Under the pieces are notes generated by a model. The model was given only the letters and a program-made list of their open reading frames with translations. It was not told the origin of the DNA and did not search any database. A stretch of DNA of 23,564 nt from a virus: positions 1 to 23,564 of IMG/VR virus record IMGVR_UViG_3300030329_002471; one strand, written 5' to 3'. This document shows positions 19,261 through 23,564 of the stretch, in pieces. Each line of letters opens with the position of its first letter. Positions within the stretch are counted from its first letter, which is position 1. A program made the position numbers and the translations under genes.

Positions 19261-20726
19261 TATTCGTCTCCTTCAACGCCATCCGCGTCGACCGGCATCT
19301 TCTGAACACCAAACGGCTGAAGGGCGTATGTGATTCCGAATTGCGCGGCGAGGTCTCGATCTCGCGCGATTTGTGCTAACAAGTCCTCGCTGTCGCGGCC
19401 GTAGTGGCTTGCAGCGTCATCGAGCGATTGAATCCCGGCCTGCATGCCCTGAATCAGCGCCTGACTCTCTTTGAGCGGGTCGACCCAGGACCACGTGCGT
19501 CCTCGAAACATCGACGCATCGGCAAATCGCTGGAACTGGCGCAGCGGGATACCGAAGGAGTTCAGTTCCATCGCGGCACCGAGCCAGGCGAGATACACCG
19601 GACGCACCATGTGGTCGATTAGAAAGGCCTGCACGCCGCGGTACATATCGCGTTCTTCAAGCGCACCCTGGCGGATGCTGGAGTAGGACGTGCTTTCGAG
19701 GTCGTTATTCAGTGCGTTATATGTGACGCCTAAACCGCTGGCGATGCCGCGCAGTATGGAAGTCTGGAACGGTCCAATATCCGTACTCGGGAAAGCTGGG
19801 TTCCATTCCTCAAAACCAACACCCGCAGGGAGCTGTTGGAACGACCCAGGGCTTGCGTCGAGTATCGGGACGTTGCCGTCGTTTTCGTCGGATATGAACC
19901 CGTCACCCGCTGGACTGGTGAAAAAGCCCATCTTCGAGGCTCCGACGCGCGCGTTGACTATCGCCGCCTCGCGCAGTCCGTCGAGCATTTTCAGACTCGA
20001 CAACGCCGACGCCATCCACGGCTCGCCGCGCGTTTGTCCTGCGCGCAATTGTCGATAGACGTGGATGACCCGATCAGCCGGTATGCGCTGCGTTTTCGAG
20101 CGAATCGGCGTGACGATGTCGCTATCGCCTGGATGTGCCGTCTTGATGTGATAGGCGACGGGCCGTCGCATGCGATCAAGCTCGACGCCCATGCGAATCT
20201 GATTGCGTCCATCAGACGCCGCGCGGTTCAGGTCTTCGTCTATCTGGTCTGGCTCGATCAATTCGATGGCAAACGAATCGCGCTTCAGTCCCGCACCGCG
20301 GTGCAGAATCAAAAACGCCTCACCGTCTCGCGCCACGCTCTCGATTGTCAGCCGCTGCACGTCAACCCAACTCAACCGGCCATCGACGGTGCAATTCCCG
20401 ACCTGACCCCAGCGCTTGAACGCGGCTTCAACTGCGTTATTGCCGGTATCGAGCCGTCCTACGCTATCGAGCGCTTTAACCTGCAATTTGACGCCATCGC
20501 CGACCACGTTGGTGCCCAGCAGGTCGAGGTAACGCCGCGCGTATTCGTTGTTCCTCGCCAGATCACGAGAGCGTGCGCGAATGCGCGAGAGCGCTGGGCG
20601 CAGTTCTGCATCACTGCTGCGGGTCGAACCGACAAAATCACTAAACAGCCGACCGGTATTGGCTGCGGCATAGTTGCGCCGTTTCGTACTGGCCGGCGTG
20701 CGCTTGAACCAATCGACGACGCCCAT
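19260..20726 (-). CDS. Portal protein, lambda gpB family
   Basis: This 488-aa protein forms the dodecameric ring at the packaging vertex. It shows the gpB family hallmarks: RPALSRIRARSRDLARNNEYARR (43-65) followed by LGTNVVGDGVKLQVK, a conserved VDVQRLTIESVARDGEAF, an LIEPDQID motif (156-163), PADRVIHVYRQLRAGQTRGEP, and RGIASGLGVTYNALNNDLES, which lies in the clip/stem-wing region, then YSSIRQGALEERDMYRG. The ribosome site AGGTGAGA lies 8 nt before the ATG. It sits between the gpW-like connector gene and the protease-capsid gene as in lambda, and ends in TAATG with the latter. Length is normal for the family (lambda 533 aa). Confidence 0.95.
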   Translation of the reverse strand: MGVVDWFKRTPASTKRRNYAAANTGRLFSDFVGSTRSSDAELRPALSRIRARSRDLARNNEYARRYLDLLGTNVVGDGVKLQVKALDSVGRLDTGNNAVEAAFKRWGQVGNCTVDGRLSWVDVQRLTIESVARDGEAFLILHRGAGLKRDSFAIELIEPDQIDEDLNRAASDGRNQIRMGVELDRMRRPVAYHIKTAHPGDSDIVTPIRSKTQRIPADRVIHVYRQLRAGQTRGEPWMASALSSLKMLDGLREAAIVNARVGASKMGFFTSPAGDGFISDENDGNVPILDASPGSFQQLPAGVGFEEWNPAFPSTDIGPFQTSILRGIASGLGVTYNALNNDLESTSYSSIRQGALEERDMYRGVQAFLIDHMVRPVYLAWLGAAMELNSFGIPLRQFQRFADASMFRGRTWSWVDPLKESQALIQGMQAGIQSLDDAASHYGRDSEDLLAQIARDRDLAAQFGITYALQPFGVQKMPVDADGVEGDE

Positions 20727-20727
20727 C

Positions 20728-21384
20728 TCAGAATCTCACCTGGATGGTGGCCGAGCCTTTTTTGCCGCGAGCGAGCAGCGCGTCGTTGCGCTGTTTCGCA
20801 ACCTCGCCCCGAAATTTATCGCGCCATTGCAGAAGTTCGAGAATCGGAATCCGCTGCAGCGACCGCCCCTCGATTGAATAGGACGCGCTGTCGCTCGATG
20901 CGCGATTGCATAGCGTGTCCTCGATAGCGTCGAGCATTTTCTCCGCAAGCGTACGCGGGTCAGCACTCGCCGAGTCAAAGTCGGGGTTAACTGTCCAACG
21001 TCCACGCTCGACGACGGCGCGATTGCTGGTGGCCGTCTCGGTGATTTCGAGTTGCCAGCGGTATTCGCCGGCCACGTAATCAGCGGTCGCTGTGCTGGCG
21101 GCAGAAAACAGAAAATAGCTATCCGTCGTCCCAGCGGCCTGAGCGATCTTGATTTCGGACGTTGTGCCTGCGTCGCTGGAGCAGGATTCGAGTTCAACCA
21201 GGCAGTCTTGCGCGAGCGCATTAACCACCGGGCTTGCGTTCATCAACCGCGCGACGTATTCCGCCGTGTACCCGGTGCCGTAGGTTTGTCGAAGGCTTTC
21301 GCGCTTCCACTGAACGAAGTCGCCGACAACGAACGATTCGGGCTCAACGGAACGCGCGTCAGTAAGACTGAAGACGTTGGACAA
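20728..21384 (-). CDS. gpW-like head-tail connector with extra N-terminal beta domain
   Basis: The 218-aa product has two parts. The C-terminal 75 residues (DPRTLAEKMLDAIEDTL, then YSIEGRSLQRIPILELLQWR and DKFRGEVAKQRNDALLAR) follow the helix-hairpin-helix pattern of lambda gpW (68 aa), which sits under the portal. The first 135 residues are a beta-sandwich-like domain (VVGDFVQWKRESL, YTAEYVARLMN, AGEYRWQLEITET, VVERGRWTVNPDF) like BppU-type or other phage surface domains. The start is TTG (21382-21384); the next ATG in frame is M48, inside that domain. GGCGGTGA at the end of the terminase gene would serve as ribosome site. The location between terminase and portal is the gpW slot in lambda. 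Confidence 0.7.
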   Translation of the reverse strand: MSNVFSLTDARSVEPESFVVGDFVQWKRESLRQTYGTGYTAEYVARLMNASPVVNALAQDCLVELESCSSDAGTTSEIKIAQAAGTTDSYFLFSAASTATADYVAGEYRWQLEITETATSNRAVVERGRWTVNPDFDSASADPRTLAEKMLDAIEDTLCNRASSDSASYSIEGRSLQRIPILELLQWRDKFRGEVAKQRNDALLARGKKGSATIQVRF

Positions 21385-21391
21385 GAATGGA

Positions 21392-23242
21392 TCACCGCCA
21401 GCTATTCACAAAGCCCGCGTTCCCGCGAGCGCCGAGCAAACGCGTCGTGCTGCGCCTGCTGCCGGTGGCCCCCGCCGTTCCTGCTGCCGGTTTCCGCATG
21501 ATATCACTCCGCATTCTTGCGTGTACACCCCCAATATGATAAGCGGCGAGCGCGTAGGCCATGCAGTCGAGGGCTTCATTCCGAGCGCGACTTTTGCGGA
21601 ACTCGCGGCGCGGGAACCCTTTGTGATATCGCGTGACAATCCGCTCTGCGGTCAACTGCGCATACCACTCCGGTTCTAGGCGATCAGAGAAGTGCAGATA
21701 TCCGGGTCCGGGTTCTTCGATTTTCAACCGCGAATACACCTGTTCTTTCAGCGCATGCACCCCGATTGCGAACAGCGGCACCTTCTGGTGATTGTTCCGC
21801 GTCGGGCGCGAGATCATTGTGCGACCTTCGCCGCCGACGCCCTTCACTGCAAAAACGCGAGCCTTGCGCGCAGCGTAAAGATAAGTCGCGTTCGTGTGAT
21901 GTCCGCCCGTGTCGATTGCCGCTGCTGACAATTTCATCGGGTCGCCGGCTTCGGTCTCGAACTCTCCGAACAGCACCTGATCGAGGTCGCCCCATAGCTG
22001 GGTCGTGCTGGGATCGCCGTATATCAGCGCGTGATCGACCACCCACGCCTCATCACTGCCGTTAGCAGCCCAGCCGACCACGGTCACCTCGAGGCGATCA
22101 TCCTGCACGTCGATACCGGCAGTGAGCGCACCAACGGCTTCGGGCACGCGAGCGATGGGTTCTGCGCGTTCCATCAGCACGAAATCGTCGACGGCTTCGC
22201 CTTGCGCCTCGTCCCACGATTCCGCGAGGTAGGTGTTAATCCAGACGCGCAGTTGCCCCGGTTGATTCTTGACGGCCAGGAACTCGCGCGCAGCGTCGCC
22301 GAGTGGAATCCACGGCGAATACAGGCCAGATATCCAAAAACCCGCGATGCCTTTGAATGCTTCACGCGCACGCCACTCGCCATGCCGAATTGACCAGAGC
22401 CGGTTTGCCTCGGTCCAGATCGCGCCGCAATGTTCACACGCATAGGCAGCGTCCTCCGGTCGACCGTCCGGCCATTGAACCTGACCCCAGGCCAGCACCT
22501 GATGCTCGCCGCAGTGTTGGCACGGCACCCAATATTGCCGCCGGTCGCTGCGCTCGTAGGCGTCCTCGATGCGACTCGCGTCGCGATTCGTCGGCGTACT
22601 GACCTGCACGATTTTCCGGTCCCAAAACGTCGAGGACCGTTTGCGAGCAAGTTGCACTGGGTCTCCCTCGCTGCCAGCGCTTGGCGGATATCGGTCGACC
22701 TCGTCGAGTAACACAATGCGCACAGATCTGCTGGCGAGTCCGGCGGGGGAATTCGCACCGCAGACGCTGATGCTGCCTCCAGGGAACCGCTTATGCATCG
22801 TCGTGTTGTTTGCGTCTCGGGTTTTCGCTGCCTTGATCTTGCCATCGAGTGCTGGCGTCGACTCAAACAGTCCGCCAGACAACCGATCCTTCGAGAACGC
22901 CTGCGCCATGTCGAGTGTGGGCTGCACGCACAAAATTGAGGTCGGACTGTGTTCCACATGGAACCCGACCACGTTGAGGATCGCTTCCGTTTTTCCCAGT
23001 TGCGCGCCGCTCATAATGACCACCTCGGCGATGCCGGTGTCGCCGCAGGCGTCCATCATCGCGCGCTGGTATTCCGCACGGCTCGTGTGCCATCGGCCAG
23101 CCTCAGAACTACTGGCTGAGCTTAGTCGCCTTGCGCGGTCGGCCCATTCGCTTACCGTCAGCCGCGCCGGTGGTTTTAGCGCCTGCATTGCCGTCTTTGC
23201 CGCTTTTCGCATTCGCGCGCGTTGCGCTGGTCTCTGGCTCAT
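21392..23242 (-). CDS. terL: Terminase large subunit, GpA family
   Basis: This packaging motor and nuclease is 616 aa from the ATG at 23240-23242. Counting from there, the ATPase has SGAQLGKTEA (Walker A, K84) and IVLLDEVDR (Walker B, D180/E181). A GpA-typical Cys pair set follows (C241/C244 and C269/C272), probably zinc-binding. The nuclease domain begins with the Asp of AGIDVQDDRLEVTVVG (D378) and includes AAAIDTGGHHTN (D444). The frame extends to a TTG at 23260, and both starts overlap the small subunit by 134-152 nt. Later ATGs (23212, 23188) also overlap. The conserved part (LTVSEWADRARRLSS) needs at least about 75 nt of overlap. It generates genome ends, either cos-type or headful; the lambda relation suggests cos. 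Confidence 0.93.
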   Translation of the reverse strand: MSQRPAQRARMRKAAKTAMQALKPPARLTVSEWADRARRLSSASSSEAGRWHTSRAEYQRAMMDACGDTGIAEVVIMSGAQLGKTEAILNVVGFHVEHSPTSILCVQPTLDMAQAFSKDRLSGGLFESTPALDGKIKAAKTRDANNTTMHKRFPGGSISVCGANSPAGLASRSVRIVLLDEVDRYPPSAGSEGDPVQLARKRSSTFWDRKIVQVSTPTNRDASRIEDAYERSDRRQYWVPCQHCGEHQVLAWGQVQWPDGRPEDAAYACEHCGAIWTEANRLWSIRHGEWRAREAFKGIAGFWISGLYSPWIPLGDAAREFLAVKNQPGQLRVWINTYLAESWDEAQGEAVDDFVLMERAEPIARVPEAVGALTAGIDVQDDRLEVTVVGWAANGSDEAWVVDHALIYGDPSTTQLWGDLDQVLFGEFETEAGDPMKLSAAAIDTGGHHTNATYLYAARKARVFAVKGVGGEGRTMISRPTRNNHQKVPLFAIGVHALKEQVYSRLKIEEPGPGYLHFSDRLEPEWYAQLTAERIVTRYHKGFPRREFRKSRARNEALDCMAYALAAYHIGGVHARMRSDIMRKPAAGTAGATGSRRSTTRLLGARGNAGFVNSWR

Positions 23243-23513
23243 AGTTGGCGAGTTCCTCAAGCGCCTCGTAGATTTCAGACTCGACGATCTTGTGACAGAT
23301 GGTCGGCTCGCTCTCTACGCAAATCAGCGGTGCGGTTTTTGTCGGGATTTGCAGTAAACGATTCTTGATAGTCGACACGGTGTCTGCCCAAGCGGCGATC
23401 ACGTCTTCGACTGCGACCAGTTCGCTTTGCGCTTTTGCGAGTTCCAACTCGGCGAGCGCGGCCTGCGCTTCCGTCTTACGCGCCCTGGCGGCTTCAAAAT
23501 CTGGGTTGGTCAT
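23109..23513 (-). CDS. terS: Terminase small subunit, Nu1-like without HTH, with AT-hook-like tail
   Basis: The 134-aa protein starts MTNPDFEAARARKTEAQAAL and continues in the long charged helix typical of the part of Nu1-like TerS that follows the DNA-binding HTH: ELELAKAQSELVAVEDVIA, WADTVSTIKNRLLQIPTKTA, PLI. An in-frame TGA lies 7-9 nt before the ATG, so no N-terminal HTH is encoded in this frame. The last 43 residues are low-complexity (Ala, Lys, Gly, Thr) and contain KRMGRPRKATK, an AT-hook-like core GRPRK (124-128), encoded inside the overlap with the large subunit. Recognition of the packaging site may therefore rely on this tail or on a separate upstream protein not in the window. 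Confidence 0.8.
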   Translation of the reverse strand: MTNPDFEAARARKTEAQAALAELELAKAQSELVAVEDVIAAWADTVSTIKNRLLQIPTKTAPLICVESEPTICHKIVESEIYEALEELANYEPETSATRANAKSGKDGNAGAKTTGAADGKRMGRPRKATKLSQ

Positions 23514-23564
23514 CTGGTGTTTTCAAAAGTCAAAAACTGGCGAAAAGTTGCGCGCTACGTGACC

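Noticed and set aside
19836-20927. 363-codon open frame on the + strand opposite the portal gene
   Set aside because: It is antisense to a clear portal gene, has Arg/Ala-rich composition typical of mirrored codons, lacks a ribosome site and matches no known motif.
22569-23357. 262-codon + strand frame opposite the terminase genes
   Set aside because: Crosses both terminase genes in antisense; composition and lack of context indicate a shadow.
23514-23564. cos site next to terS
   Set aside because: The remaining 51 nt show A-rich repeats (AAAAGT, CAAAAA) but no clear inverted or cohesive-end structure; the true site may lie beyond the window.

Overview
The window is a piece of a temperate, long-tailed (siphovirus-type) phage genome, seen as a free or circular phage sequence or one not cut at its attachment site. 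The structural genes follow the phage lambda order: terminase small subunit, GpA-type terminase, gpW-like connector, gpB-type portal, protease/capsid, FI-position protein, FII-like, gpU-like, tail tube, gpG/gpGT, tape measure. A tail-tip block resembling that of gene transfer agents follows. The large terminase family, GH24 endolysin and three-helix GTA-type holin point to a Gram-negative, probably proteobacterial, host. The fiber with an S74 chaperone and its small downstream partner gene are often seen in aquatic phages, but the habitat is only an inference.

Layout. Positions 1-2228 (+ strand) hold the end of an early operon: the tail of a DUF669-like recombination gene, a RecB/Cas4-type nuclease, five tiny genes of 42-62 codons joined by start/stop overlaps, and an excisionase-like HTH gene. 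This operon converges on a tyrosine integrase (2225-3235, - strand); the two reading frames overlap by 4 nt. Behind the integrase start lies a 254-nt AT-rich gap with a repeated 16-17-nt motif, the best attP candidate. From 3490 to 23513 every gene lies on the - strand in one tightly packed late block. Transcription runs from terminase (right) through head, tail and fiber to lysis (left), and may read into the integrase.

How it works together. TerS and TerL package DNA through the portal into a capsid made from a single protease-plus-capsid polypeptide. The gpW-like, FII-like and gpU-like proteins join head to tail. The tape measure, with gpG and its -1 frameshift product gpGT as chaperones, sets tail length around the tail tube. 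The 197-aa, 230-aa, NlpC-like and J-like proteins build the tip. The 855-aa beta-roll fiber is probably trimerised and then cleaved by its S74 domain. The holin cluster and a GH24 endolysin release progeny. Integrase and excisionase switch between lysogeny and excision.

Genes added beyond simple long-ORF reading are eight short genes (48, 52, 53, 42, 58, 58, 59 codons and the 62-codon re-started one), the partial left-edge gene, and the gpGT frameshift product (15370-15848). The points most worth checking are that frameshift, the fused protease-capsid gene, the small terminase that lacks a helix-turn-helix but ends in an AT-hook-like tail inside the overlap with TerL, the attP-like repeats, and the gpW-like domain fused to a beta-rich N-terminal domain.
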